Source: Arthrobacter stackebrandtii
GTDB taxonomy: Bacteria > Actinomycetota > Actinomycetes > Actinomycetales > Micrococcaceae
Assembly: GCF_017876675.1 (NCBI RefSeq)
Contig: NZ_JAGIOI010000001.1
Coordinates: forward strand, 4,030,001-4,094,000
DNA length: 64,000 bases
Reading direction: 5' to 3'
Of the stretch, positions 8,269 to 17,090 are shown one piece after another. Numbering within the stretch: position 1 is the first letter of the stretch; every line of letters begins with the position of its first letter. The notes under the pieces are model-generated. The model saw only the letters and a list, made by a program, of their open reading frames with translations. It was not told the DNA's origin and searched no databases. A program made the translations under genes and the position numbers.

Positions 8269-9558
8269 TTTCGGTCTGAAGCCGCCGGATTCCAGCAGTG
8301 ATCTGGCGACGTAGTTGGTGAGGTTGCGGAAGCCAAGGGCGGATCCTCGGAGGTGTTCCAATCTTCCATTAATTGCTTCAGTTGGGCCGTTAGAAGTTCC
8401 CGGACGGTCGAAGTACGCGAGGATGTCAGTTGCCCTGCGTTTGAGTGTTCGGCCCATCTTTTTCAGTTCTTTCAGAGCTGCAGGGACCCCGCTGCTGAGG
8501 GAATCAATGAGGGCTTGCATGAGCTTCTTACCTTGGGCCGGGTCTTCTGCCCGGTAAGCGGCGATCATGCGTTGATAGGCGCCCCACGTAGCTTCGACTT
8601 CGACATGTTTCTCCTCGGCGAAGAGATCAGCGATTCGCTTTTGTTGTTTCTCGGTCAGCAATCCTTCACCGGTATGCAGCGTCAGCCGGGCTTTGTAGAG
8701 CGGATCCCCGGCTCGTCCCCGATGCCCACACGTGGCCTGCTGCACCCGGCGACGGCAGTCATCGAGCGCGTCGCCGGCAAGACGGACGACATGGAATGGA
8801 TCCATCACCGCAACAGCGGCAGGCAGCTCTTCGGCGGCAGCGCTTTTGAACCCGGAGAACCCGTCCATGGCCACGACTTCCACCCCGTCACGCCAAGCTT
8901 GAGGGCGTTCCTTCAACCAGGTAGCGAAGACCTGTTTGGAACGGCCCTCAACCATATCCAGCAGCCTGGAGGGGCCCTTTTTGTCGCGGACCGGGGTGAG
9001 GTCGATGATGACGGTGACGTATTTGTCTCCATGCCTGGTGTGGCGCCACACGTGCTCGTCAACACCGATGATCTTTACTCCGTCGAAGCGTGTGGGGTCA
9101 TTGATTAGCACCCGCCGTCCTTCGGCCAACACGGCCTTGTTCGCGGTATTCCAGGACACGCCCAGCCCCTCGGCGACGCGAGCGACGGTGAGGTGCTGGC
9201 ACACGATGCCTTCCAACGCCCACACCAGGCCGCGACGGGAAAGCTTTGACCGTGGTTCGGCCGCCTGGGTGGTGTCTTGCCGCCAGACATGACCGCACCC
9301 GGTACACCGATAGCGGCGGATCCGGACCAGCAACGTCGTCGGCCGCCAGCCGAAGGGTTCATGGCCGAGTTCCCGGGTCACTGTATCCCGCGGGATACCT
9401 TGGCCGCCACACTTACGGCACCATTCATCCGTGGCCACCACCCGACAGGCAATCACAGCACGATCAGGAGCAAGGAACTGCCCGGTCGCTTCCAGACCAA
9501 GCCTGTCAAGGCGGCAGAAAGTAGTCAGGTCAGGGCATTGAAGAGTAGCGTTGAACAC
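8251..9558 (-). CDS. ISL3-family transposase
   Basis: A 435-residue DDE transposase. The N-terminus has the ISL3 zinc-finger module (CRKCGGQG at residues ~47-54 and CTGCGHVW at ~87), then an HTH-like region (LTVARVAEGLGVSWNTANKAV). The catalytic Asp appears in IGVDEHVW, the second in AMDGFSGFKSA and VMDPFHVVRLAGDALDDCRRRVQQ, and the C-terminal Glu in SNGPTEAINGRLE. The GTG at 9558 (VFNATLQCPDLTTFC) is the usual family start; an upstream ATG at 9594 would add 12 residues. The stop lies inside the inverted repeat. It appears complete and potentially active. Confidence 0.92.
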   Translation of the reverse strand: MFNATLQCPDLTTFCRLDRLGLEATGQFLAPDRAVIACRVVATDEWCRKCGGQGIPRDTVTRELGHEPFGWRPTTLLVRIRRYRCTGCGHVWRQDTTQAAEPRSKLSRRGLVWALEGIVCQHLTVARVAEGLGVSWNTANKAVLAEGRRVLINDPTRFDGVKIIGVDEHVWRHTRHGDKYVTVIIDLTPVRDKKGPSRLLDMVEGRSKQVFATWLKERPQAWRDGVEVVAMDGFSGFKSAAAEELPAAVAVMDPFHVVRLAGDALDDCRRRVQQATCGHRGRAGDPLYKARLTLHTGEGLLTEKQQKRIADLFAEEKHVEVEATWGAYQRMIAAYRAEDPAQGKKLMQALIDSLSSGVPAALKELKKMGRTLKRRATDILAYFDRPGTSNGPTEAINGRLEHLRGSALGFRNLTNYVARSLLESGGFRPKLHSQF

Positions 9559-9668
9559 GAGGGCCTTGCTGTAGAAAAATCTGGATCTAGACAATCTGAT
9601 TCTCTACCAAGGCCCTCACCTATACCGAAACGAGTTCCTCGCCCGGATTCATCACTGACCAACCCCAC

Positions 9669-9692
9669 CTACACCCTGCATTCGGAAGAGCC
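9669..9692 (-). repeat. Right terminal inverted repeat of the ISL3 element
   Basis: Read on the minus strand it begins GGCTCTTC, matching the left repeat at 8245-8268. It is followed outside by the duplicated octamer GCAAAAGT. Confidence 0.88.
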
Positions 9693-9700
9693 GCAAAAGT
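9693..9700. repeat. Right target-site duplication of the ISL3 element
   Basis: Exact copy of the octamer at 8237-8244, lying 18 bp beyond the stop codon side of the MerR-peroxiredoxin gene. Confidence 0.9.
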
Positions 9701-9718
9701 GCCTGTCCGGCACGGGCA

Positions 9719-10666
9719 TCAGCTGGCGGGGTTTGCCTCCAGCCAGGCGAGGACCTGCTGCGCATGGGTGTTGGGTGGGAAGATCGGGTAGAAGACATGC
9801 TGGATCACGCCTGCGGTGGCAACGAGGGTCAGTCGCGAGTAGAGGCGCGGGTGGCCAGGTGCTGCGAAGGTGGGCAGCGTGAGGGCGGCGGCGAGTTCAA
9901 ATCTGGTGTCGGAAAGCATCGTGAAGGGCAGGCGGAGGCGGGCGGTGACTTCGCGCTGGTAGTCGGGGCCCTGGCTGGAGAGCCCGTGGACGCGCTCGAC
10001 GCCGGCCGCCTGGAGTTGGGCGAAGTGGTCGCGGAAGTCGCAGGCCTCTGTGCTGCAGCCGCGGGCGCCGGGGATGGCGTCCCAGCCGTCGGGCAGGTCC
10101 GTGCCGGGGACGCCGGTCAGCGGGTAAAGGTAGATGATGCTGCGGCCGGTTCCCAGGTCGGCGAGGTTGATGCTCCGGCCGGAGGTGTCCTCGAGGACCA
10201 GTGCCGGCATCTTGAGGCCCGGAAGGTGGGCTGTGGCGCCGTCATCCGCGGGGATGGGCAGGTTGTCGGGGAGTGTTGTGGCGTAGTCGGTCATGTCTGG
10301 CTCCAGGGTGAAGGTGCGGGCGGCGCCCTGCTGCAGCCGTGCGGCGAGCAGTTTTCGGCGTGCGGTGAGGGAGGCGATGGCACGGTCAAGCTCGGCGAGG
10401 CTGTCGCGGTAGGCGGCCAGCGATGCCGGGCATTCGTCGCTGTGGCGGTGGCCGGCGTCAAGGCATTCGATGAACGGCCTGGCCTTGGCGGGCGTGATGC
10501 CGTGGCCGGCCAGTTCACGGATTTCCTGCACGATCTTCAGGTCGTGGTCCGAGTAGTGCCGGTAGCCGTTGATGTGCCGGGCGGGTGTGACCAGGCCCAG
10601 CTGTTCGTAGTACCGGACAGCCTTGATGGTTGTTGCTGATTTCGCGGCGAGTTCACCGATGCGCAT
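9719..10666 (-). CDS. MerR-type regulator fused to a peroxiredoxin (BCP/PrxQ-like)
   Basis: A 315-residue two-part protein. Residues 1-115 are a MerR DNA-binding domain: MRIGELAAKSATTIKAVRYYEQLGLV, the wing HINGYRHYSDHDL, and a coiled dimerisation helix ending near residue 115. Residues ~140-315 are a thioredoxin-fold peroxiredoxin. The GCSTEACDFRDHF block holds the candidate peroxidatic Cys and a second Cys five residues later, as in BCP/PrxQ enzymes. The Prx domain may sense peroxide for the DNA-binding part, or the protein may be a bifunctional enzyme; this is inference. It faces away from the PASTA lipoprotein gene's terminator and is convergent with the patatin gene across the IS. Confidence 0.85.
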   Translation of the reverse strand: MRIGELAAKSATTIKAVRYYEQLGLVTPARHINGYRHYSDHDLKIVQEIRELAGHGITPAKARPFIECLDAGHRHSDECPASLAAYRDSLAELDRAIASLTARRKLLAARLQQGAARTFTLEPDMTDYATTLPDNLPIPADDGATAHLPGLKMPALVLEDTSGRSINLADLGTGRSIIYLYPLTGVPGTDLPDGWDAIPGARGCSTEACDFRDHFAQLQAAGVERVHGLSSQGPDYQREVTARLRLPFTMLSDTRFELAAALTLPTFAAPGHPRLYSRLTLVATAGVIQHVFYPIFPPNTHAQQVLAWLEANPAS

Positions 10667-10832
10667 TTTTGCCTCCCGGTGCCAGCCTAAACCTTGACCT
10701 TGGGGGCAGGGTCAAGTCCGGAAACGCCGTGGCGGAACCTGCCTGCCGCATTCTTTTGCCCGCCGTGCCTGCAAGTGCTTCCTGACGGCTCCAGCGAGCC
10801 ACGTGCTCAAGCCGCCCGCAGCCGGGAAAGGG

Positions 10833-10885
10833 CAAAGAAACGGCCCCGCCGCGGCAGTTTTCACTGTTGGGTCCGCGGCAGGGCC
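10833..10885 (-). terminator. Intrinsic terminator after the PASTA lipoprotein gene
   Basis: GGCCCCGCCGCGG at 10842-10854 pairs with CCGCGGCAGGGCC at 10873-10885 (13-bp stem, one mismatch, 18-nt loop). On the minus strand it is followed by GTTTCTTTG. It lies 24 bp past the lipoprotein stop. Confidence 0.7.
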
Positions 10886-10908
10886 GGTGGAATTGTTGCG
10901 AAGGCAGC

Positions 10909-11280
10909 CTACTTGGCGGTCTCAGTCTGCTTCGCGTACTCGTCCTGCGTCACGGTCAGGGTGACATTGACATAGGAAGCGTCAGACATGGTGCCGGCAG
11001 CCGGATCCGTTGACTTGACGGTGACGTCGGCCCAGGGGTTGCCGGTGATCCATTCATCACCGTTTTCGTCAACCAGCTTGGCGAAGAAGTCTTCGCCGAC
11101 GAGAGCGTTGTAGGCCTTGTCGTACGTCATGCCCACAACGTCGGGTACGGCGCGCTCGTCCTGGGCTGCTGCGGCCGTGGTGCTGGGGGCATCGGACGGC
11201 GTTGCGGAGGAATCCGACCCACAGGCGGAAAGCCCGGCAAGCAGGATGGCGGCGAAAGACAGGGAAATGAGTTTCTTCAT
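10909..11280 (-). CDS. PASTA-domain lipoprotein
   Basis: A 123-residue exported lipoprotein. The signal peptide MKKLISLSFAAILLAGLSAC ends in a lipobox with the Cys at residue 20, followed by a Ser/Thr/Ala linker. Residues ~40-110 form one PASTA-like domain (VPDVVGMTYDKAYNALVGEDF ... VKSTDPAAG ... VNVTLTV). PASTA domains bind peptidoglycan fragments or beta-lactams in Ser/Thr kinases and PBPs; single free-standing PASTA lipoproteins are common in actinobacteria but have no assigned role. The start at 11280 is fixed by the signal peptide; the longer frame adds 13 hydrophilic residues before it. Confidence 0.85.
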   Translation of the reverse strand: MKKLISLSFAAILLAGLSACGSDSSATPSDAPSTTAAAAQDERAVPDVVGMTYDKAYNALVGEDFFAKLVDENGDEWITGNPWADVTVKSTDPAAGTMSDASYVNVTLTVTQDEYAKQTETAK

Positions 11281-11403
11281 GGGCCTAACTTCTTCGTTGC
11301 GCTCGCCGGCGAAGTTCATCCTTCGCCGGAAATATTGTCAAAGTTCAAGCCTAGTCTCAACAATTCGGCAAAGGCGTGTGACAGTCGGCTTTTATGCGCC
11401 ATC

Positions 11404-12453
11404 TCACATTGTTGGGCGAATGCGCCTGCTCCGCCGCCAGCCAACGGCGGCGGCCCCCCACACCAGCAGGAACATACCAACCAGCAGCAGGCCGGCGTGG
11501 CCCAGGTCCAGGTTGGCCAGCCATGTGGTGACAGGGTCGCCCAGTCCCAGGACGTCGTGCAGGATGGCGGCGATGGTCAGTGCGGAGATGAACAGGGCCG
11601 AGGTCGCCGAGAGACCGGTGACAACCATGTTGAAGCCGATCCGCCGGGCGGGGTTCATGACGGCGGAACGGTACATTTTCATCATGGCCATGCCGTTGGC
11701 GGTGTCGCACAGTGTCATGGCCGCGGTGAACGCCAGTGGCAGGGCCAGCAGAGCGGCAACGGAGATGCCCGCCAGCGCCGCCGACGCCGTCAGCAGCAGG
11801 AACGCGATGGTGGAGGCGGTGTCGAACCCCAGGCCGAACAGGAACCCCAGCACGTAGATGTCTCGCGGGCGCTTCACCTTCGACAGCGGCTTGTCCATGA
11901 GGCGGGCCACCATGCCGGTCGGCGCCAGCTCGTCGTCGCGCACCGTCCCTCCGCCACGGACGCGCCGGAACAGGACGTTGGCCTTCAGGAACGCGGAGCC
12001 GTTGAACAGCCCGATCGCCAGCAGGAACAATGCCGACACGCTCGCCCCGAACACCGCCAGCGCCATGTTGGCCGCCGAGCCTTCCTCCAGCACGGCGCCC
12101 ATGATGCCGGCGCCGCTGACCACGAGGATTCCGGCCAGCAGCACCACGGAGCTGTGTCCCATGCTGAAGGCAAAGCCCACACTGACGGGCGAGCGTCCCT
12201 GCGCGGCGAACTTTCGGCTGGAGTTGTCGATCGCGGCAATGTGGTCCCAGTCGTAGCTGTGCTTCACCCCGGCCAGGTAGGCGGTGATGAGCAGGCCGAT
12301 CGCCAGCGGGTGCACATCGGCCATGAAGGAGTAGGCCATGAGCCCGGCCACGGCAAGGTGGAGCAGTGCCACAGCCAGGAACGTGGCGCCCATCCTTCGG
12401 GCAACCGGAAGCTTTTCACGTTCCAGATATCCAAGGCGGGCAAGGGCAGTCAT
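11404..12453 (-). CDS. Nickel/cobalt transporter, NiCoT (HoxN/NixA) family
   Basis: A 349-residue membrane permease with about eight hydrophobic segments. The NiCoT signature HX4DH appears as KHSYDWDHIAAIDN at ~65, and the second family motif is LGFLFGLGFDTAST at ~205. It imports Ni2+ (possibly Co2+) at high affinity. Its ATG directly abuts the ureD stop (TAAATG on the minus strand), so it is the last gene of the urease operon and most likely supplies the urease nickel centre. Length is typical of the family. Confidence 0.9.
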   Translation of the reverse strand: MTALARLGYLEREKLPVARRMGATFLAVALLHLAVAGLMAYSFMADVHPLAIGLLITAYLAGVKHSYDWDHIAAIDNSSRKFAAQGRSPVSVGFAFSMGHSSVVLLAGILVVSGAGIMGAVLEEGSAANMALAVFGASVSALFLLAIGLFNGSAFLKANVLFRRVRGGGTVRDDELAPTGMVARLMDKPLSKVKRPRDIYVLGFLFGLGFDTASTIAFLLLTASAALAGISVAALLALPLAFTAAMTLCDTANGMAMMKMYRSAVMNPARRIGFNMVVTGLSATSALFISALTIAAILHDVLGLGDPVTTWLANLDLGHAGLLLVGMFLLVWGAAAVGWRRSRRIRPTM

Positions 12454-13383
12454 TTAGTATTTCCTTAAGTTCAGTGGTTCCTGGCCGTGCCAGCGCTTCC
12501 TGAGAAGGTCGACGGCGGCGGCCAGCATTTCGTTCAATCGTTCAGTGGAGTGGGACAGGGCGCGCAACGCCAGCCCGGGCCCGTCCAACAGCGTCAGTCC
12601 CAGCCGGCCGCCGTCGTTCATGGGGGCCAGCAAGGTGTGGAGGTCATCCACCAGCGCCTGGTCCACCCGGGCATCCACCGCGAGCAGCGAGCCGAGGTGG
12701 GTGTAGTGGGACATGAAGTTGCTGCTGTCCACGGGCGAGCCGGTGCCGGGGCGGATCAGCAGGTTGTCCAGGACCGTGAGCCGGCCGCCGATGGATATTT
12801 CGTTGCGCATGCGGATCTCGTCGTAGCGGAACAGCCCGCCGTCGGGAGACCAGCCGGGCGTGAGAACCTCGGCCATGACGAGCGAGGCCGTGGGGTCCAT
12901 GTCCACGCAGCTCACCTGCCCGTAGCTGGCCTCGCGGTAGGCAATGAGAGGGTCCGGCAGCAGTTCGAGCCGGGCATTGGCGCCGAGGCGGATGTGGGTG
13001 TGCTGCTCCGCCCGGTCGTTGGGCGTGCGGTAGATCTTCGTGGCCGACTGGGTGGTCAGCAGCAGGTCCGAGCCGTCCGCGACCGACACTTCGATGAGGT
13101 ATTTGTCCCCGCCCAGGTAGGCGCCGCCCGGGTTGACGATGACGTAGCAAACCTGCCCGGAACCATCGAGGTAGTGCGGGCGCAGGATCCGCAGCGCGCC
13201 GTCATGGAACTGGCGCACCGCGATGGACTTGCCCGCACGCCGGTCAATGTCCAGGGACAGGGTGCCCGCCCACGTGGCCGGCGCCGCGAGCCGGCCGACG
13301 CTGCGGGGCTCGCCCCCCAGCCGCTCCCACCACTCGCGAGCTCGCGGCGGAACCCTCGCGGCCGTGGGCCCAAGCTCAGCCAC
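12454..13383 (-). CDS. ureD: Urease accessory protein UreD
   Basis: A 309-residue scaffold that binds apo-urease and, with UreF and UreG, forms the complex that loads nickel. Recognisable UreD segments are VRQFHDGALRILRPHYLDGSGQVCYVIVNPGGAYLGGDKY, LTTQSATKIYRTP and LPDPLIAYREASY. The start is GTG 13383, eight bases after the ureG stop. Placement of ureD after ureG is the common actinobacterial order. Confidence 0.93.
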   Translation of the reverse strand: MAELGPTAARVPPRAREWWERLGGEPRSVGRLAAPATWAGTLSLDIDRRAGKSIAVRQFHDGALRILRPHYLDGSGQVCYVIVNPGGAYLGGDKYLIEVSVADGSDLLLTTQSATKIYRTPNDRAEQHTHIRLGANARLELLPDPLIAYREASYGQVSCVDMDPTASLVMAEVLTPGWSPDGGLFRYDEIRMRNEISIGGRLTVLDNLLIRPGTGSPVDSSNFMSHYTHLGSLLAVDARVDQALVDDLHTLLAPMNDGGRLGLTLLDGPGLALRALSHSTERLNEMLAAAVDLLRKRWHGQEPLNLRKY

Positions 13384-13391
13384 CGGCGGCC

Positions 13392-14006
13392 CTAGTTCGC
13401 CAGGTCAAGCATGAGCACATCTCGCTTGAGCCAGTTGATGACGTGCTCCAGCCCGTCGTCGGTCTTGAGGTTCGTGAAGCAGTACGGCTTGTTGCCGCGG
13501 AATTCGAGGGTGTCGGCCTCCATGACAGACAGGTCGGCGCCCACATACGGGGCCAGGTCCGTCTTGTTGATGATGAACAGGTCGGACTTGATCATGCCCT
13601 GCCCCGCCTTGCGCGGGATCTTCTCCCCCTGCGCCACGTCGATGATGTAGACCGAGAAATCCACCAGCTCCGGGCTGAACGTGGCCGAGAGGTTGTCGCC
13701 GCCGGACTCGATGAAGATGACCTGCAGGTCCGGGTGCCGCGCCTCCAGCTCTTCCACGGCGGCCGAGTTCATCGAGGTGTCCTCGCGGATGGCGGTGTGC
13801 GGGCAGCCGCCCGTTTCAATGCCGATGATGCGGTCCAGCGGCAGCACGCCGTTCGCGGCCAGGATCTTCGCGTCCTCGATCGTGTAGATGTCGTTCGTGA
13901 TCGCCGCGCTGGAGACCTCCCCGTCCAGGGCGCGGGTGAGGCGCTCCACGAGCTGGGTCTTGCCGGCGCCAACGGGTCCGCCAATGCCAATCTTGATGGG
14001 TTTCAT
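13392..14006 (-). CDS. ureG: Urease accessory GTPase UreG
   Basis: A 204-residue SIMIBI GTPase that drives nickel insertion into urease. The P-loop GGPVGAGKT (residues ~9-17), the metal-site motif [16 protein letters not shown] at ~70, [15 protein letters not shown] at ~105 and the guanine-specificity motif [13 protein letters not shown] at ~155 are all intact. The start at 14006 follows AAAGGAGC at seven bases. A 139-bp non-coding gap with a short repeat separates it from ureF, the widest gap in this operon. Confidence 0.96.
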   Translation of the reverse strand: MKPIKIGIGGPVGAGKTQLVERLTRALDGEVSSAAITNDIYTIEDAKILAANGVLPLDRIIGIETGGCPHTAIREDTSMNSAAVEELEARHPDLQVIFIESGGDNLSATFSPELVDFSVYIIDVAQGEKIPRKAGQGMIKSDLFIINKTDLAPYVGADLSVMEADTLEFRGNKPYCFTNLKTDDGLEHVINWLKRDVLMLDLAN

Positions 14007-14084
14007 TTGGTGCTCCTTTTGTCTAAGTTTGTGGTCCCCGGTTCCGTGCTGCCGGCCAATGTGATGCGGCGTTCGTCGAAACAT

Positions 14085-14138
14085 CGACTTATCTGATGCC
14101 GCGTCGGGGAAAAACGCGACTTATCTGATGCGGCGTCG
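14085..14138 (-). repeat. Two-copy 22-bp direct repeat between ureF and ureG
   Basis: Copies at 14085-14106 and 14117-14138 differ at one base (32-bp period). On the minus strand each contains GCATCAGATAAGTCG. A third, partial copy of the flanking GATGCGGCGTTCGTCG half lies at 14063-14078. The gap is otherwise featureless. Role unknown; a repetitive intergenic element or mRNA-processing site are possibilities. Confidence 0.7.
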
Positions 14139-14145
14139 GTGGTGG

Positions 14146-14832
14146 TCAGGACATGAACATTCTTGCCCTCTGGCGTTCGTGCTGCATTTGGGCAATTTCC
14201 AGGCCCGGCGCCGTGATGCCGAAGTCCTCCCGTTCCAACTCCTGCACAAGCGCGACGGCGTCGCGCACCTCCCGGTGCGCGGCGGCAAGGACACGCTGGC
14301 CGGCGTTCTGGCCAAGCGGAATGCCGCGGATGGCGTTTTGCGTCAGTGAGGTGACAGCAGAAAACAAGTACGTGGTCAGCAGTTCCTCCAGCGGCACGCC
14401 CAGGTTCTTCCCTGCGATGGCGAAGGCCAGCGCAGGGTGTCCCGCGCACTCCCCCGAACCAACCGCCGCCGCGTATTCCTCAAGGTCTTCGCAGGGGAAG
14501 ACCGCGCGGGCAATGTCCAGCATGCGCGCACCCATCTTCACCCCGGCCTCCCTGATCTCCCGGGGCAGGGCGGATGCGTGCACCTCCCGGTCGACGCGGA
14601 ACAGCTCCGCCGGGGATTCTGCCTCGTAGACGAAGCGGATGGCGAGCCCGTCGGAGTGGACCAGCTGGATGCGGATGAACTGGGTGAGCCAGTTCGCAAA
14701 GCTGTCCTCGTCGTGGACCATCCCCTGGTGGAGGTGCGTTTCCATTCCGAGCGAGTGGCTGAATGCTCCGGTTGGCAGGGCCGAGTCGCTCAGCTGCAGC
14801 AGCGGCAGCAGGTAGCTGGGTGCGGCCCCCAT
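14146..14832 (-). CDS. ureF: Urease accessory protein UreF
   Basis: A 228-residue all-helical accessory protein that bridges UreD-bound urease and UreG. The family pattern LLPLLQLSDSALPTGAFSHSLGMETHLHQG at residues ~7-36 is clear, as are GKNLGVPLEELLTTYLFSAVTSLTQNAIRGIPLGQNAGQRVL (~140-180). The ATG at 14832 is one base after the ureE stop, so translation is probably coupled. Confidence 0.94.
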   Translation of the reverse strand: MGAAPSYLLPLLQLSDSALPTGAFSHSLGMETHLHQGMVHDEDSFANWLTQFIRIQLVHSDGLAIRFVYEAESPAELFRVDREVHASALPREIREAGVKMGARMLDIARAVFPCEDLEEYAAAVGSGECAGHPALAFAIAGKNLGVPLEELLTTYLFSAVTSLTQNAIRGIPLGQNAGQRVLAAAHREVRDAVALVQELEREDFGITAPGLEIAQMQHERQRARMFMS

Positions 14833-14833
14833 G

Positions 14834-15328
14834 TCAGTGCGTGTGTTCGGCGTGGCGGAACGGCACGGGCATGACGCGTTCCCGGCGTGAGTAGGGGACG
14901 CCCACATGTTTGAGGTAGTCCTCCACGGTGTGGTCGTAGGCGAGAACCATGACCTGGGCACCGTAGTCGCTGTCGTCACCGAAGAACTGGGCCTGCATGT
15001 GCCGGTTGCCAAGATTGTGTGCCACCACGCCCATCTCCTTGACGGATTCCGGGGCGATGACCAGGACGTCCGTGTGCTCCACGGAGATGATGATGGCGTC
15101 CTTGCCGTCAAGGTAGAGGACGTCGCCATCGCGGAGGTCGGGCGCGTTCTCACCGTTGAGCCGGATGCCAAGCTCGCGGCCGTGGTCGGTGGTGACGCGC
15201 TGGATGCGCTTGACCAGCTGGGCCGAGGGCAGCACGACGCGTTCCTCGTGCAATTTTTCCAGGTCGGCGGGGTTGAAGGTTTCTGTTGCGGGGTCAAACT
15301 TGTTGCCAAGAATGGCTTCAATAATCAA
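14834..15328 (-). CDS. ureE: Urease accessory nickel chaperone UreE
   Basis: A 164-residue metallochaperone delivering nickel to UreG. The UreE N-domain (VVLPSAQLVKRIQRVTTDHGRELGIRL) and the metal-binding domain (VVAHNLGNRHMQAQF ... LAYDHTVEDYLKHVGVPYSRRERVMPVPF) are present. It ends in a short HAEHTH tail rather than the long His-rich tail of some orthologues, so high-capacity nickel storage is unlikely. Confidence 0.94.
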   Translation of the reverse strand: MIIEAILGNKFDPATETFNPADLEKLHEERVVLPSAQLVKRIQRVTTDHGRELGIRLNGENAPDLRDGDVLYLDGKDAIIISVEHTDVLVIAPESVKEMGVVAHNLGNRHMQAQFFGDDSDYGAQVMVLAYDHTVEDYLKHVGVPYSRRERVMPVPFRHAEHTH

Positions 15329-15377
15329 TGGTTCTCCTTAATACATAGAGAAGTTGGCGGTGCGGGAAGTCTGTCTG

Positions 15378-17090
15378 TTAGAAGAGGAAGTAGCGCTGGG
15401 CCATGGGCAGCACGCTGGAGGGTTCGGCCGTGACGACCTCGCCGTCAACGCGCACTTCGTAGGTTTCGGGATCCACCAAGATGCTTGGCATTTCGCCGTT
15501 GTGCTTCATGTCCGCCTTGGTCAGGGTGCGGATGCCGTGGCACGGGCGCACCTCGTGCGCCAGTCCCAGCTCGGCGGGAACGCCGGCGTCGACGGCGGCC
15601 TGGGACATGAAGGTAATCGAGGACGAATGCACCGCCCTGCCGAGGGTGGCGAAGTTGGGCCGGAAGGTGCGCGGCTGCGGGGTGGGGATGGATCCGTTGG
15701 GGTCGCCCATGATGGACATGACCATCTGCCCGCCCTTGATCACCATCTCCGGCTTCACGCCAAAAAATGCCGGCTCCCAGATGACGAGGTCGGCAAACTT
15801 GCTTTCCTCGATGCTGCCCACATAGTCGGAGATGCCGTGGGCAATGGCCGGGTTGATCGTGTATTTCGCAACAAAGCGCTTCAGTCGGGCATTGTCGCCC
15901 ACTGATGGGTCGTCGTCGTACTTCCCCCGCTGGCGCTTCATGGCGTCGGCCACCTGCCAGGTGCGCAGGACCACCTCGCCCACGCGGCCCATGGCCTGGG
16001 AGTCGGAGGAGGTGATGGAGAAGATGCCCATGTCGTGCAGCACGTCCTCGGCCGCGATGGTTTCCTTGCGGATGCGGGAGTCGGCGAAGGCCACGTCCTC
16101 CGGGATGTCCGGGCTGAGGTGGTGGCAGACCATGAGCATGTCCAGGTGCTCGTCGATGGTGTTGACGGTGAAGGGCAGGGTGGGGTTGGTGGAGGCCGGG
16201 AGCACGTTGGGCAGGCCGGCCACCTTGATGATGTCCGGGGCGTGCCCGCCGCCGGCACCTTCGGTGTGGAAGGTGTGGATGACACGGCCGTCGATGGCCT
16301 TGATGGTGTCCTCCACGAAGCCGAATTCGTTGAGGGTGTCGGAGTGGATGGCGACCTGGATGTCGAATTCGTCGGCGATCTTTAGCGACATGTCGATGCT
16401 TGAGTGGGTGGCGCCCCAATCCTCGTGGACCTTCAGCCCGATGACGCCGCCACGGACCTGTTCGGCGAGCGGTTCGCGGGCGCTGGCGTGGCCCTTGCCG
16501 AGCAGGCCCACATTGATGGGCAGGTTGTCCACCGCCTGGAGCATCTTGGAGATATGCCATTTGCCGGGCGTGACCGTGGTGGCCTTGCTGGCCTCCGACG
16601 GGCCGGTGCCGCCGCCGATAAGCGTGGTGACGCCGCCGGCCAGGGCCACGGGGACCTGGTCGGGGCTGACGAAGTGCACGTGGGTGTCGATGCCGCCGGC
16701 GGTCATGATCTTGCCTTCGCCGGCGATGATGTCGGTGGCGACGCCGATGGTGATGTCCACGCCGTCGGAAATGTCCGGGTTGCCGGCCTTGCCGATCTTG
16801 AAGATGTGGCCGTCGCGCAGGGCCACGTCAGCCTTGTAGATGCCGGTCCAGTCCAGGACGATGATGTTCGTGATGACGGTGTCGGGGATGTCCTCGTCGC
16901 GGGTTCGCTGGCCGTTTTGGCCCATGCCGTCGCGGATGACCTTGCCGCCGCCGTAGACCACTTCCTCCCCGTACCGGGTGTAGTCGTGCTCGATTTCGAG
17001 GAAGAGTTCGGTGTCGGCGAGGCGGATGGCGTCGCCGGTGGTGGGTCCGTAAAGGTCGGAGTACTGCTTGCGGCTCAGTTCAAAGCTCAT
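15378..17090 (-). CDS. ureC: Urease alpha subunit (catalytic) UreC
   Basis: A 570-residue amidohydrolase that hydrolyses urea to ammonia and carbamate at a di-nickel site. The nickel ligands and active-site blocks are intact: HVHF at ~135, the carbamylated Lys in [12 protein letters not shown] at ~215, [26 protein letters not shown] at ~275, and the flap [34 protein letters not shown] with the catalytic His near 320. The start overlaps the ureB stop (ATGA), and the length is the family norm. Confidence 0.98.
   Translation of the reverse strand: MSFELSRKQYSDLYGPTTGDAIRLADTELFLEIEHDYTRYGEEVVYGGGKVIRDGMGQNGQRTRDEDIPDTVITNIIVLDWTGIYKADVALRDGHIFKIGKAGNPDISDGVDITIGVATDIIAGEGKIMTAGGIDTHVHFVSPDQVPVALAGGVTTLIGGGTGPSEASKATTVTPGKWHISKMLQAVDNLPINVGLLGKGHASAREPLAEQVRGGVIGLKVHEDWGATHSSIDMSLKIADEFDIQVAIHSDTLNEFGFVEDTIKAIDGRVIHTFHTEGAGGGHAPDIIKVAGLPNVLPASTNPTLPFTVNTIDEHLDMLMVCHHLSPDIPEDVAFADSRIRKETIAAEDVLHDMGIFSITSSDSQAMGRVGEVVLRTWQVADAMKRQRGKYDDDPSVGDNARLKRFVAKYTINPAIAHGISDYVGSIEESKFADLVIWEPAFFGVKPEMVIKGGQMVMSIMGDPNGSIPTPQPRTFRPNFATLGRAVHSSSITFMSQAAVDAGVPAELGLAHEVRPCHGIRTLTKADMKHNGEMPSILVDPETYEVRVDGEVVTAEPSSVLPMAQRYFLF

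Larger units (their letters stand above)
8245..9692 (-). mobile_element. Intact ISL3-family insertion sequence (1448 bp)
   Basis: One transposase gene fills the element. It is bounded by imperfect 24-bp inverted repeats at 8245-8268 and 9669-9692, both starting GGCTCTTC at the outer end, and by exact 8-bp direct repeats outside them. Length, single gene and 8-bp duplication fit ISL3. The identical duplication implies a fairly recent insertion, into the convergent intergenic space between the patatin and MerR-peroxiredoxin genes. Confidence 0.93.

Noticed and set aside
14832-15321. Minus-strand frame that would extend ureF upstream by 163 codons
   Set aside because: That stretch is the out-of-frame shadow of ureE; UreF similarity begins at 14832, one base after the ureE stop.
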